The translations under genes were made by a program, and so were the position numbers. This document shows, piece after piece, positions 9,010-16,950 of a stretch of DNA of 64,000 nt. Source of the DNA: Sphingobium xenophagum NBRC 107872 (GTDB lineage: Bacteria; Pseudomonadota; Alphaproteobacteria; Sphingomonadales; Sphingomonadaceae); NCBI RefSeq assembly GCF_000367345.1, contig NZ_BARE01000010.1, positions 1-64,000 on the forward strand, in the 5' to 3' direction. Every line of letters starts with the position of its first letter. The stretch's first letter is position 1. Under the pieces are notes generated by a model. That model worked only from the letters and a program-made list of their open reading frames with translations. It ran no database searches and was not told the DNA's origin.

Positions 9010-9729
9010 ATGCGTTTGAGCATCATGCAGGCAGCTATCGGACATAGGCATATAGCAGGCGGAGGCGACAAGCCGGCACCGTCGCGCTATCGCGGCGGTA
9101 CCGGATCATCGGTTGGCATTGGCGGCGCGATCGCCGTTCACGCGCTGGTGATCGGGGCGTGGCTGCTGATCCCCAAAGAGGTGATCGATACGGTGATCAC
9201 GCGCCCGTTCGAGACCTATGCCGTGCCGGAGGAGAAAGCGCCGCCGCCAGAGCCGGTCGAAACGACGATCGAGCAGCCGATCAGGACTCGCCCGACCCAG
9301 CAGCAGCCGACAACTGCCGACCCGATCGTGACTGGGGCGCAGGGCGATCCGGTCGTGATCGGCAGCGCCGGGACAGGGGAGGGGATTGATCCTGGTCCCA
9401 CCATCATCCTGCCGCCTGCCGATCCGCCCCGCGCGCCGGTGCTGGTCGACGCGGGTATCGATCCGCGCGCGCTGCCCCAGTTCCAGCCCGATTATCCCGG
9501 CGCCATGATCCGTCAGGGGCTGGAAGGATCGGTGACGGTGCGGGTGACGATCAATGCCGAAGGGCGCGTGACCGACATTGCGCGGGTTTCGGCAACGGAC
9601 GAGAGCTTCTGGCTCGCGACCCAGCGCCATGCGCTGCGCAAATGGCGCTTCCGCCCCGCCACGCGGGACGGCGTGCCGGTGGCGACGACGAAGACAATGA
9701 CCGTGCGCTTCACATTGACGGACCGATAG
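9010..9729 (+). CDS. TonB family energy transducer
   Basis: A 239-residue TonB-like protein that would pass proton-motive energy from ExbBD to outer-membrane receptors. It has a cytoplasmic N-terminus (about 35 residues), one membrane helix (IGGAIAVHALVIGAWLLI), a proline/glutamate-rich periplasmic spacer (EEKAPPPEPVE and later), and a C-terminal TonB domain with YPGAMIRQGLEGSVTVRVTI and the terminal RKWRFRPA strand. GGGAGAGGAG lies upstream of the ATG. No exbB/exbD is adjacent. An AT-rich inverted repeat upstream (8927-8957) suggests regulated expression. Confidence 0.92.
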   Translation: MRLSIMQAAIGHRHIAGGGDKPAPSRYRGGTGSSVGIGGAIAVHALVIGAWLLIPKEVIDTVITRPFETYAVPEEKAPPPEPVETTIEQPIRTRPTQQQPTTADPIVTGAQGDPVVIGSAGTGEGIDPGPTIILPPADPPRAPVLVDAGIDPRALPQFQPDYPGAMIRQGLEGSVTVRVTINAEGRVTDIARVSATDESFWLATQRHALRKWRFRPATRDGVPVATTKTMTVRFTLTDR

Positions 9730-9837
9730 ATTTTTTTGCGCCCCGCCCGCCAGCGGGAGGGGTTGGGGGAAGCGCGACGGCAATTGCCGTGCCTTCCCCC
9801 TTTTGCATCCGGGCGCGGCCTGCACTATATGGGCGAC

Positions 9838-10305
9838 ATGGCGATTTTTCCCCGTCCCGTTTCCCCCAAGAGCGCGCTAGGCGATCTGTGGGGCTATTTC
9901 CGGCAGCCGCGCCAGCATAAATGGCCGCTGCTGGGGGTTTCCATGGCGTTCACCTGGGTCATCGTGTGGGCTTTCATCACCGATGCCAACACCAACACCA
10001 TGCCGACGCGCAACAAGATCATCTATTTTCAGAGCTGGGACGCGAATCGCAGCGATGCCGCGATCATCCTGCAACAGAAAATGGACCTGGCCCGGCGCGA
10101 CGCCATCCTGCAGAAAAAGCAGGTGGAGATGCAGAAGATTGCCGATGCGTTCGGCATCGACTGGCGCGCTGACGAGGCCCGCAACACCGCGCGGCGCAAG
10201 GAAGCGGTCAAGCAGATCAACGCCATGCTCGACCAGCGACTGGTGAAGGCAGAGGCGGAGGTCCAGCCAAAGCCTTCATCCGAACCGGAAGTCGCCAAGC
10301 CCTGA
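9838..10305 (+). CDS. hypothetical single-pass membrane protein
   Basis: A protein of 155 residues with a short cytoplasmic N-terminus (MAIFPRPVSPKSALGDLW), one membrane helix at about 29-48 (WPLLGVSMAFTWVIVWAFI), and a charged, mostly helical C-terminal part rich in Lys, Arg and Gln that may form a coiled coil (QQKMDLARRDAILQKKQVEM). An ATG at 9829 would add three residues. Its stop lies 36 bases before the annotated ribD ATG, so it may be co-transcribed with the riboflavin genes. I do not recognise a named family. Confidence 0.75.
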   Translation: MAIFPRPVSPKSALGDLWGYFRQPRQHKWPLLGVSMAFTWVIVWAFITDANTNTMPTRNKIIYFQSWDANRSDAAIILQQKMDLARRDAILQKKQVEMQKIADAFGIDWRADEARNTARRKEAVKQINAMLDQRLVKAEAEVQPKPSSEPEVAKP

Positions 10306-10340
10306 GCCAGACGTCGACGTCCGCCGCCGACCGGCGCTAC

Positions 10341-11294
10341 ATGGCCGCCGCCATCGCCTTGTCGGGGCGCGGGCGTGGCCTTTCCACCCCCAATCCCAAT
10401 GTCGGCTGCCTGATCGTCCGGCAGGATCGGGTCGTGGGGCGGGGCTGGACCCAGAAGGGGGGGCGACCCCATGCCGAGGCGCAAGCGCTGGCGCAGGCGA
10501 TGGAGCAAGCCCATGGCGCGACCGCCTATGTGACTCTGGAGCCCTGTTTTCATCTGTCCCCGCGCGGGCCGCGCTGCGCCGACCTGCTGGCGCGCGCAGG
10601 CGTCGCGCGGGTGGTGATCGCGCTGCGCGATCCCGATCCGCGCACCGATGGGCAGGGTGCGGCCTGGCTGCGCGAACGTGGTGTGACGGTCGAGATGGGG
10701 CTGATGGCGGCGCAAGCGGCGCGCGCGATGGCGGGCTTCGTCCTGCGCCAGACGCGCGGGCGGCCGCATGTGACGCTGAAACTGGGCCTGTCGCTCGATG
10801 GGCGGATCGCGTTGGCGGATGGGTCCAGCCGCTGGATCACCGGGCCTGACGCGCGCGCTCACGCCCATGTCGAACGCGCCCGGCATGATGCGATCGTGGT
10901 CGGCGGCGGCACGTTGCGCGCCGATGCGCCGGGGCTGGACGTGCGGCTGGCGGGGCTGGAAGATCGCTCGCCGCGCCGGGTGCTGCTGAGCCGTAGCGGC
11001 GCGCCTGTCGGCTGGGAGCGGATCGGCGCGCCCGAAGAGATAGCGGCGCTCGATCGGGTCGATCATCTGCTGGTCGAGGGCGGTGCGGAAACGGCGGCGG
11101 CCTTTTTGCGGGCGGGGCTGGTCGACCGGTTGCTGCTGTATCGCGCGCCGATCCTGATCGGTGCGGGGCTGGCGGGAATCGGCGACATCGGCCTTGCGGA
11201 CCTGGCCCACGCGCATGGCCGCTGGCGACTGACCGACGAACGGCGGCTGGGCGTTGATCGTCTGGAGGTTTACGAGGCGGTGGCGAGCGCTTAG
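10341..11294 (+). CDS. ribD: riboflavin biosynthesis deaminase/reductase RibD
   Basis: Bifunctional enzyme of riboflavin synthesis: an N-terminal pyrimidine deaminase (zinc ligands in PHAEAQAL and PCFHLSPRGPRC) and a C-terminal NADPH reductase (LKLGLSLDGRIALADGSSRW, later LLVEGGAETAAAFL). At 317 residues it is slightly short. Coding-like sequence (SAADRRY) continues upstream of the ATG, back to a CTG at 10302 overlapping the previous stop, so the true start may be non-ATG and upstream. It is the first gene of ribD-ribE-ribB-ribH. A repeat element lies between it and ribE. Confidence 0.94.
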   Translation: MAAAIALSGRGRGLSTPNPNVGCLIVRQDRVVGRGWTQKGGRPHAEAQALAQAMEQAHGATAYVTLEPCFHLSPRGPRCADLLARAGVARVVIALRDPDPRTDGQGAAWLRERGVTVEMGLMAAQAARAMAGFVLRQTRGRPHVTLKLGLSLDGRIALADGSSRWITGPDARAHAHVERARHDAIVVGGGTLRADAPGLDVRLAGLEDRSPRRVLLSRSGAPVGWERIGAPEEIAALDRVDHLLVEGGAETAAAFLRAGLVDRLLLYRAPILIGAGLAGIGDIGLADLAHAHGRWRLTDERRLGVDRLEVYEAVASA

Positions 11295-11312
11295 AGGAAC
11301 GACCAACTCATC

Positions 11313-11356
11313 CCGTTCGGGCTGAGCGGGGCTTCGACTTCGCTCAGGGTGAACGG
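11313..11356. repeat. GC-rich inverted repeat element inside the rib cluster
   Basis: CCGTTCGGGCTGAGC...GCTTCGACTTCGCTCAGGGTGAACGG, an imperfect palindrome between the ribD stop and the ribE start. The same family occurs as a compound copy at 52934-53030. Such elements are dispersed in many proteobacterial genomes. It may fold in the ribD-ribE transcript. Confidence 0.75.
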
Positions 11357-11374
11357 ACAATTGGATTTCGACCT

Positions 11375-11989
11375 ATGTTCACCGGCATCATCACCGACAT
11401 CGGCACCATCCGCCAGGCGGAACAGCGCGGCGACCTGCGGCTGGTGATCGGCAGCGCCTATGACATGGAGTCGGTGGCGATCGGCGCATCGATCGCCTGT
11501 TCGGGTGCATGCCTGACCGTGGTGGAAAAGGGCGCGGACTGGTTCGCGGTCGACCTGTCGGCCGAAACGGTCGCGCGCACCGCGCCGGGCCTGTGGGTCG
11601 AGGGCGGTCGGCTGAACCTGGAGCGCGCGCTCAAGGTCGGGGACGAACTGGGCGGGCATATCGTCACCGGGCATGTCGATGGCGTGGGTCATCTGGTGTC
11701 GGCCACGTCCGAAGGCGATTCGACCCGGCTGGTCATTGCCGCGCCCTCCACGCTGGCCGCAGCGCTGGCGGCCAAGGGGTCGATCACGCTCGACGGCATT
11801 TCGCTGACGGTGAATAATGTCGAGGATCAGGCGGATGGCAGCGTGCATTTCGGCCTGAACATCATTCCGCACACCGCCGCTGAAACGACGCTGGATGCGC
11901 TGTCGCAGGGGCGTGCGTTCAATCTGGAGATTGACGTGCTGGCCCGTTATCTCGACCGGATGATGAGCCTTCGCACGCGCACAATGTGA
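11375..11989 (+). CDS. ribE: riboflavin synthase, alpha chain
   Basis: A 204-residue enzyme that dismutates two 6,7-dimethyl-8-ribityllumazine molecules to riboflavin, acting with RibH lumazine synthase. The start motif MFTGIITDIGTI is diagnostic. The two lumazine-binding repeats are visible: ACSGACLTVVEKG in the first, and GHIVTGHVDGVG followed by KGSITLDGISLTVNNV in the second. Length is normal. The end of its reading frame (ACAATGTGA) overlaps a half-site of the operator found upstream of the next gene. Confidence 0.96.
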   Translation: MFTGIITDIGTIRQAEQRGDLRLVIGSAYDMESVAIGASIACSGACLTVVEKGADWFAVDLSAETVARTAPGLWVEGGRLNLERALKVGDELGGHIVTGHVDGVGHLVSATSEGDSTRLVIAAPSTLAAALAAKGSITLDGISLTVNNVEDQADGSVHFGLNIIPHTAAETTLDALSQGRAFNLEIDVLARYLDRMMSLRTRTM

Positions 11990-12024
11990 TTGCCTCTTGA
12001 AATAATCACATTGCAATGTGATAT
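11983..12024 (+). promoter_or_regulatory. palindromic operator and promoter upstream of the HTH-RibB fusion
   Basis: The perfect 18-base palindrome ATCACATTGCAATGTGAT (12005-12022) lies between a candidate -35 TTGAAA (11997-12002) and a candidate -10 TGATAT (12019-12024), 16 bases apart. An extra half-site AATGTGAT sits at 11983-11990, 32 bases (about three helical turns) before the matching arm at 12015. Occupancy would block RNA polymerase. GGAAGGAG and the ATG at 12062 follow. No FMN riboswitch-like structure was noticed. The binding protein is unknown; the HTH domain of the downstream product is the obvious candidate. Confidence 0.65.
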
Positions 12025-12061
12025 GCGGATCATCCCGGCGTTCGGGAAGGAGTCCGCTGCC

Positions 12062-13342
12062 ATGTCCTCTACCCTGATTGATACCGTCCGCAGCCTCGTC
12101 ACCGATGGTGGCATGTCGCGATCCGGGCTGGCCCGCGCCGCTGGTCTGCACGCCAATTCGCTGCGCAAGCTGGGCGAGGGGGACTGGAACCCGACCGCCG
12201 ATACGCTGGGCAAGCTGGAAGCCTATCTGTTGAAGCGCGAGGGCGGGACCGCGCTCGCGTCGCCGGAAGAAATCATCAACGAAGCGCGCAATGGCCGCAT
12301 GTTCATTCTGGTCGATGACGAGGATCGCGAAAATGAGGGCGATCTGGTGATCCCGGCGCAGATGGCGACGCCCGACGCGATCAATTTCATGGCCACCCAC
12401 GGGCGCGGCCTGATCTGCCTGGCGCTGAGCAAGGCGCGGGTCGATGAGCTGGGCCTGAGCCTGATGAGCCGCAACAATGGCACCCGCCATGAAACCGCCT
12501 TCACCGTGTCTATCGAGGCGCGCGAGGGGGTGACGACCGGGATCAGCGCAGCCGACCGCGCGCGCACCATCTCCGTCGCGATCGACGGGTCGAAGGGCCG
12601 GGGCGACATCGTGACGCCGGGCCATGTCTTTCCGCTGGTGGCCAAGGATGGCGGCGTGCTGGTGCGTACGGGCCATACCGAAGCGGCGGTGGATGTCGCG
12701 CGGCTGGCGGGCCTGAACCCGTCCGGCGTCATTTGCGAGGTGATGAAGGACGACGGCACGATGGCGCGCCTGGACGATCTGATCCCCTTTGCCGCCAGGC
12801 ACAAGATGAAGATCGGCACGATCCGTGACCTGATCGCCTATCGCCGCCGCCACGACCATATCGTCGAACGTCGCGCCGAAACCACGTTCCAGAGCCAGTG
12901 GGGCGGCGACTGGAAGGCGATAAGCTTCTACAACAAGGCGACGCGGACCGAGCAACTGGTTTTGCAGAAGGGCCATGTCGACCCGGACACGCCAACGCTG
13001 GTGCGGATGCACCAATTTTCGCCACTGACCGATACGTTCGGCAAGCAAGGTTCGCGCGCTGGCCTGCTGCAACGGTCGATGGAGATTATCAGCGCGGAAG
13101 GGGCGGGCATCATCGTCCTGCTGCATGGCGACGAACCCGACATACTGACCCGCATGCTCCAGCAAAATGCCGGAATTGCCGTCGGCGATATGGACGAATT
13201 GCGCAACTATGGCGCGGGCGCGCAGATATTGGCCGAACTGGGCGTGCATGACATGGTCCTGCTGACCAACAGCCATCGCAGCCTGATCGCGCTTGACGGC
13301 TATGACCTGGCCGTGGTTGGGCAGCGTCCGATCGAGCTGTAA
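12062..13342 (+). CDS. ribB: HTH-fused 3,4-dihydroxy-2-butanone-4-phosphate synthase with degenerate GTP cyclohydrolase II domain
   Basis: A 426-residue three-part protein. Residues about 1-60 form an XRE-like helix-turn-helix ([20 protein letters not shown]). Residues about 65-270 are RibB, which makes the 4-carbon unit of the lumazine ring; metal/substrate motifs [24 protein letters not shown] and [16 protein letters not shown] are intact. Residues about 280-426 resemble GTP cyclohydrolase II, but the zinc cysteines (normally ECLTGD...RCDCG) are absent ([18 protein letters not shown]), and the catalytic YHRQEGRG stretch reads [10 protein letters not shown]. This domain is probably not catalytic, so an active RibA must be elsewhere. 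The start at 12062 has GGAAGGAG upstream. RibH follows after 10 bases. Confidence 0.93.
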   Translation: MSSTLIDTVRSLVTDGGMSRSGLARAAGLHANSLRKLGEGDWNPTADTLGKLEAYLLKREGGTALASPEEIINEARNGRMFILVDDEDRENEGDLVIPAQMATPDAINFMATHGRGLICLALSKARVDELGLSLMSRNNGTRHETAFTVSIEAREGVTTGISAADRARTISVAIDGSKGRGDIVTPGHVFPLVAKDGGVLVRTGHTEAAVDVARLAGLNPSGVICEVMKDDGTMARLDDLIPFAARHKMKIGTIRDLIAYRRRHDHIVERRAETTFQSQWGGDWKAISFYNKATRTEQLVLQKGHVDPDTPTLVRMHQFSPLTDTFGKQGSRAGLLQRSMEIISAEGAGIIVLLHGDEPDILTRMLQQNAGIAVGDMDELRNYGAGAQILAELGVHDMVLLTNSHRSLIALDGYDLAVVGQRPIEL

Positions 13343-13352
13343 AGGATTTATC

Positions 13353-13775
13353 ATGGCCAAGTTCCTGATCGTCGAAGCCCGCTTCTACGACCATCTCAAC
13401 GACCTGCTGATCGAAGGCGCGAAGGCTGCGCTGGACGATGCAGGGCATAAATATGAGGTGGTGACGGTGCCGGGCGCGCTGGAAATCCCCGGCGCGATCG
13501 CGCTGGCGGCGGAAAGCGGCCGCTATGACGGCTTCATCGCCATCGGCGTCGTGATCCGCGGCGAAACCTATCATTTCGAGGTGGTGTCGAACGAAAGCGC
13601 GCGCGGCCTGATGGCGCTTAGCATGGATGCGATCGCGATCGGCAACGGCATATTGACGGTCGAGAATGAAGCGCAGGCGCTGACCCGCGCCAAGCGGACC
13701 GAAAAGGACAAGGGCGGCGAGGCGGCGAAGGCGGCCATCGCCATGCTGGCCCTGCGCGAGCGCTTCGGGGCCTAG
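13353..13775 (+). CDS. ribH: 6,7-dimethyl-8-ribityllumazine synthase
   Basis: A 140-residue lumazine synthase that condenses the RibB product with 5-amino-6-ribitylaminouracil. Key stretches are [38 protein letters not shown] (His of the active site) and [12 protein letters not shown]. Length matches family members of the icosahedral or pentameric type. The ATG at 13353 is chosen over an upstream frame start at 13293 because the family begins [15 protein letters not shown]. It is the last gene of the cluster and is followed by a strong terminator (13849-13882). Confidence 0.96.
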   Translation: MAKFLIVEARFYDHLNDLLIEGAKAALDDAGHKYEVVTVPGALEIPGAIALAAESGRYDGFIAIGVVIRGETYHFEVVSNESARGLMALSMDAIAIGNGILTVENEAQALTRAKRTEKDKGGEAAKAAIAMLALRERFGA

Positions 13776-13778
13776 GCT

Positions 13779-13808
13779 GTTTGCGCCCCCGCAAGCGGGG
13801 GGCGCAAT
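13779..13808 (+). terminator. GC hairpin just after ribH
   Basis: TTTGCGCCCCC pairs with GGGGGGCGCAA around a short GCAAGC loop, three bases after the ribH stop. There is no T-tract, so it may protect the 3' end or pause transcription ahead of the stronger terminator at 13849-13882. Confidence 0.55.
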
Positions 13809-13848
13809 GACAGAGCAGATGGACCATGGCCCCGGAAGGCCGGGAAAC

Positions 13849-13882
13849 ACCCGTCGTCCCCCATGGGGCGACGGGTTCTTTT
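13849..13882 (+). terminator. Rho-independent terminator of the rib cluster
   Basis: ACCCGTCG pairs with CGACGGGT, with an inner CCCC/GGGG extension, followed by TCTTTT. It separates ribH from the convergent old yellow enzyme gene. Confidence 0.85.
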
Positions 13883-13885
13883 CGA

Positions 13886-14980
13886 TCAGGCAGTGGCCCG
13901 TTGCTGCTCCAGAGCGGGATAATTGGTATAGCCATCCTCGCCCGGACCATACCAGGTTTCCATCCCCTTGATCGGGTTCAGCGGCGCGTCGCTTTCCAGC
14001 CGCTCCACCAAATCGGGGTTGGCCATGAACGGGCGACCGAAACTGATCGCGTCGGCAAGGCCGCTGTCCAGATCCGCTTGCGCCCGTGTCTTGTCATAAT
14101 CGCTGTTCAGGATCAGCGGCCCCTTGAAATGCTGACGGATCAGCGGCGACTGGCGCGGCACGTCGGTTGCGCCGAACGTGCCTTTCTCCCCCGGTTCGCG
14201 CAGTTCGAGCGACGCGATGCCGATCGCGTTCAGGACTTCGGCGGCATGGGCGAAAAGCGGGCCGGGATTGCTGTCATTGACGCCCTGACTGTCGCCATTG
14301 GGCGACAGGCGCACCGACACCTTGTCCGCGCCGATCGCGTCGACCACCGCCTGTGTGACTTCCGCCAGCAAGCGCACGCGGTTTTCGATGCTGCCGCCAT
14401 ATTGATCGGTGCGGAAATTGGCATTGTCGCGCAGGAACTGGTCGATCAGATAGCCGTTGGCGGCGTGGATCTGCACACCGTCGAAACCGGCGCGGATCGC
14501 GTTGCGCGCGGCGGTGACATAGGTGTCGATCAGGCCGGGAATTTCCTCAAGCGTCAATGGACGGGCCGTTTCGAACGGCGCTTTGCCCTCGTAAGTATGG
14601 GCCTCTCCCGCCGTAGCGGTGGCGCTGGAAGACACCGGCTGTTCGCCCGTGACGCTGCTATGGACCTGCCGCCCCATATGCCACAGCTGGACGATGATCC
14701 GCCCGCCCGCGTCATGCACCGCCTGCGTGACCGGCTGCCAGGCTGCGACCTGTTCGTCCGACCAGATGCCCGGCGCATAGGGCCAGCCCAGACCCTGGCG
14801 GGAAATGCCCGTCGCTTCGCTGATGATCAGCCCAGCGCCCGCGCGCTGGCGATAATAGTCAACCATGATAGGGGTCGGCACATGATCGCGAGTCGCGCGG
14901 CCACGCGTCAGCGGCGCCATGACGACGCGGTTGGGTGCGCCAATGGCGCCGATCTGGACGGACTCGAAGAGCTTGGACAT
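13886..14980 (-). CDS. old yellow enzyme family alkene reductase (NemA-like)
   Basis: A 364-residue FMN- and NAD(P)H-dependent ene-reductase that reduces activated double bonds or nitro groups. The barrel start NRVVMAPLTRGRA, the FMN-binding VQLWHMGRQVHSS, the substrate-binding pair in GFDGVQIHAANGYLIDQFLR (His and Asn) and GGSIENRVRLL are all present. The start at 14980 (MSKLFESVQI) has an A/G-rich site upstream; the longer frame to 15013 adds 11 atypical residues. It is divergent from the neighbouring EamA gene. Substrate and inducer are unknown. Confidence 0.94.
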   Translation of the reverse strand: MSKLFESVQIGAIGAPNRVVMAPLTRGRATRDHVPTPIMVDYYRQRAGAGLIISEATGISRQGLGWPYAPGIWSDEQVAAWQPVTQAVHDAGGRIIVQLWHMGRQVHSSVTGEQPVSSSATATAGEAHTYEGKAPFETARPLTLEEIPGLIDTYVTAARNAIRAGFDGVQIHAANGYLIDQFLRDNANFRTDQYGGSIENRVRLLAEVTQAVVDAIGADKVSVRLSPNGDSQGVNDSNPGPLFAHAAEVLNAIGIASLELREPGEKGTFGATDVPRQSPLIRQHFKGPLILNSDYDKTRAQADLDSGLADAISFGRPFMANPDLVERLESDAPLNPIKGMETWYGPGEDGYTNYPALEQQRATA

Positions 14981-15049
14981 GAAAATTCCCTTTATAAAAG
15001 TTGCAAATTGCAACGGGACGTAAAGCTGAAAGCCAGCTAGGGAGCCGCG

Positions 15050-15932
15050 ATGGTCAGTTCAACCCCCAGTGCCCGTGCAGGCATGCCCAAATTTGCATTT
15101 CCCGCGCTGATACTGGCCAATCTCATCCTGCCACTCGGCCCGGTGCTGGTGCGGATGGCCGATGTGGGGCCGGTAGCGGCGGCATTCTGGCGGTTGACGC
15201 TGGCCCTGCCATTTCTCCTGATCCTCGCCCTGCCGCGGTTGCGCCGCACGATGCCGACGATTCGCGAATGGTCGGCGCTGATCTGGTCGGGGCTTTTCTT
15301 CGCAGCGGATCTGGCGGCGTGGCATATCGGCATTCTCTACACCAAAGTCACCAACGCCACCATATTCGGCAATATGAGCGGTCTGATGCTGCCGATATGG
15401 GGGATGGTCGTGTTGCGCCAGCGGCCCAGGGCCATGCAGGCGATCGCCCTCACCCTGGCGACGGCAGGTGCGGCGGTGATGATGGGGGGGCAGCTATGAA
15501 CTTTCGCCGCGTTACCTTCATGGCGATCTGCTCTGCCTGCTCGCCGGGGCGACCTATACCGGCTATCTGCTGATCGTGCAGCGGGCGCGGGTGCGGCTCG
15601 ACAGTTGGTCGGTGCTGGCCATGTCGACCCTGTTCAGCATCCCGCCGCTGCTGCTCTGCGCGCTGTGGCTGGGCGAACGGATCATGCCGGGCGACTGGAC
15701 CCCGCTGGTGGTGCTGGCGCTCAGCAGCCAGCTGGTTGGGCAGGGGCTGCTGACCTATGCGATCAGCTGGTTCACGCCGCTGGTGCTGGGCCTGAGCCTG
15801 CTTTTGCAACCGGCCGTGTCGGCGGTGCTGGGCTGGGTGTTGTTTGGCGAATGGCTGAGCGTCACCGATATGGTGGGGACGATGGCAGTCGCCGCCGCGC
15901 TGGTGCTTGTGCGCTTGCCCTCGCGCGCCTAG
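15050..15932 (+). pseudogene. EamA/DMT family transporter, frameshifted
   Basis: Two frames together encode one ten-helix drug/metabolite transporter. Frame one (15050-15499) gives the N-terminal half, ending MMGGQL and a stop. The other frame resumes without a gap (GGSYELSPRYLHGDLLCLLA, then ATYTGYLLIVQRA) and runs to 15932. The switch falls in a run of seven G at 15484-15490; six G would restore a single 293-residue protein. This fits a one-base insertion, a sequencing error or slippage. The second half also has its own GTG at 15576, but a half-length EamA protein is unlikely to work alone. Substrate unknown. Confidence 0.85.
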
Positions 15933-15941
15933 ATTGGTGGC

Positions 15942-16607
15942 ATGAGCGACGATATTGCCGACATGACCCTCGATGAAATCCGTGTCCTGCTGGCGCCCGT
16001 ACTGGCGCGCCATGCGGCCTTTGACGGGTGGCGCAAGGAAGCGGTCGCGATGGCTGCGGCGGAAAAGGGCGTGGACGCGGATATTGCCGCGCTGGCCTTT
16101 GCCGACGGCCCGGTCGACATGATCGACGCCTGGTTCGCCAGCATCGATGCGCGGATGCTGGACGCTTTGCCAGCCGACACGCTTGACGCGCTGTCGATCC
16201 GGCGCAGGATCATCGCGCTGGTGGAGGCGCGGCTGGACCTGCTGGCGCCCGACCGCGAAGCGTTGCGCCGCGCCATCGCCATCCTTGCCCTGCCCACTAA
16301 TGCGGCGCGCGCGACCCGGCTGGGCTGGCGCGCGGCCGATGTCATGTGGCGCGCGGCGGGCGACACTGCCACGGACCTTGCCCATTATACCAAGCGGATG
16401 ACATTGGCCGGGGTCTATGCCGCCACGTTGCTGGTGTTCGTGGACGACGAAAGCGAGGCCCATGCCGACAGCCGTGCTTTCCTGGCCCGGCGGATCGAAG
16501 GCGTGATGCGGTTCGAAAAGCTGAAGGCGCAGGTCAAGGGCGTGGGCGGCGGCGAGCGGCTCAGCCTGGCGCGCTTCATCGGGCGACTGCGCTATCCGGC
16601 GGTGTGA
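15942..16607 (+). CDS. COQ9 family ubiquinone biosynthesis protein
   Basis: A 221-residue all-helical protein of the COQ9 family, lipid-binding helpers of ubiquinone hydroxylation best known from mitochondria and alphaproteobacteria. The TetR-like fold region (TLDEIRVLLAPVLARHAAFDGW and KEAVAMAAAEKGVDADIAALAF) is typical, as is the C-terminal part with WRAADVMWRAAGDTATDLAHYTKR. It starts 9 bases after the frameshifted transporter gene ends, so they may share a transcript. A UbiH-family hydroxylase that could be its partner lies at 60893-62101. Confidence 0.88.
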   Translation: MSDDIADMTLDEIRVLLAPVLARHAAFDGWRKEAVAMAAAEKGVDADIAALAFADGPVDMIDAWFASIDARMLDALPADTLDALSIRRRIIALVEARLDLLAPDREALRRAIAILALPTNAARATRLGWRAADVMWRAAGDTATDLAHYTKRMTLAGVYAATLLVFVDDESEAHADSRAFLARRIEGVMRFEKLKAQVKGVGGGERLSLARFIGRLRYPAV

Positions 16608-16651
16608 TCTGTCGCGCTGGCGAACATTTCCTTCTGGCCTTTCCTAATCGG

Positions 16652-16669
16652 TATTGATAGTCACTCGCA
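16652..16669 (+). promoter_or_regulatory. candidate Fur box upstream of feoA
   Basis: TATTGATAGTCACTCGCA reads on the other strand as TGCGAGTGACTATCAATA, close to the classic Fur-type sequence TGCGAATGATTATCAATA. It lies 11 bases before the feoA GTG, a suitable place for iron-dependent repression. Assigned by resemblance only. Confidence 0.5.
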
Positions 16670-16680
16670 GCAACTGACCT

Positions 16681-16950
16681 GTGAGTATCCATTCCGTGCG
16701 TCTGACCGAACTGCCCCTGCGCCAGCCCGCCTATGTTGACCTGATCGACTGGTCCGCGCTTTCCGCGTCGGAAGGCCAGCGTCTGCGCGAGTTTGGCCTG
16801 TGCGAAGGCGCGAGCGTAGAGGCGTTGCACCATGGCGGCCTGTGGGGCAAGGGGCCGATCGCCTGCAAGGTGGGTCGCATGACCATCGCCATGCGTCGCA
16901 ATCACGCCGCCGCCGTCACTGTCCGCACTGGACCGGACGCTGCGCCATGA
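16681..16950 (+). CDS. feoA: ferrous iron transport protein FeoA
   Basis: An 89-residue SH3-like cytoplasmic protein that assists FeoB. Recognisable features are SEGQRLREFGLCEGASVEAL and the terminal strand GRMTIAMRRNHAAAVTV. It starts with GTG; no strong ribosome-binding site precedes it, so the message may have a very short leader. Its stop overlaps the feoB start in an ATGA, implying translational coupling. A Fur-like site precedes it. Confidence 0.9.
   Translation: MSIHSVRLTELPLRQPAYVDLIDWSALSASEGQRLREFGLCEGASVEALHHGGLWGKGPIACKVGRMTIAMRRNHAAAVTVRTGPDAAP

Noticed and set aside
15001-15573. A 190-codon frame across the first half of the EamA transporter
   Set aside because: Its translation is not protein-like except over the end; it is the third frame around the frameshift, not a gene.
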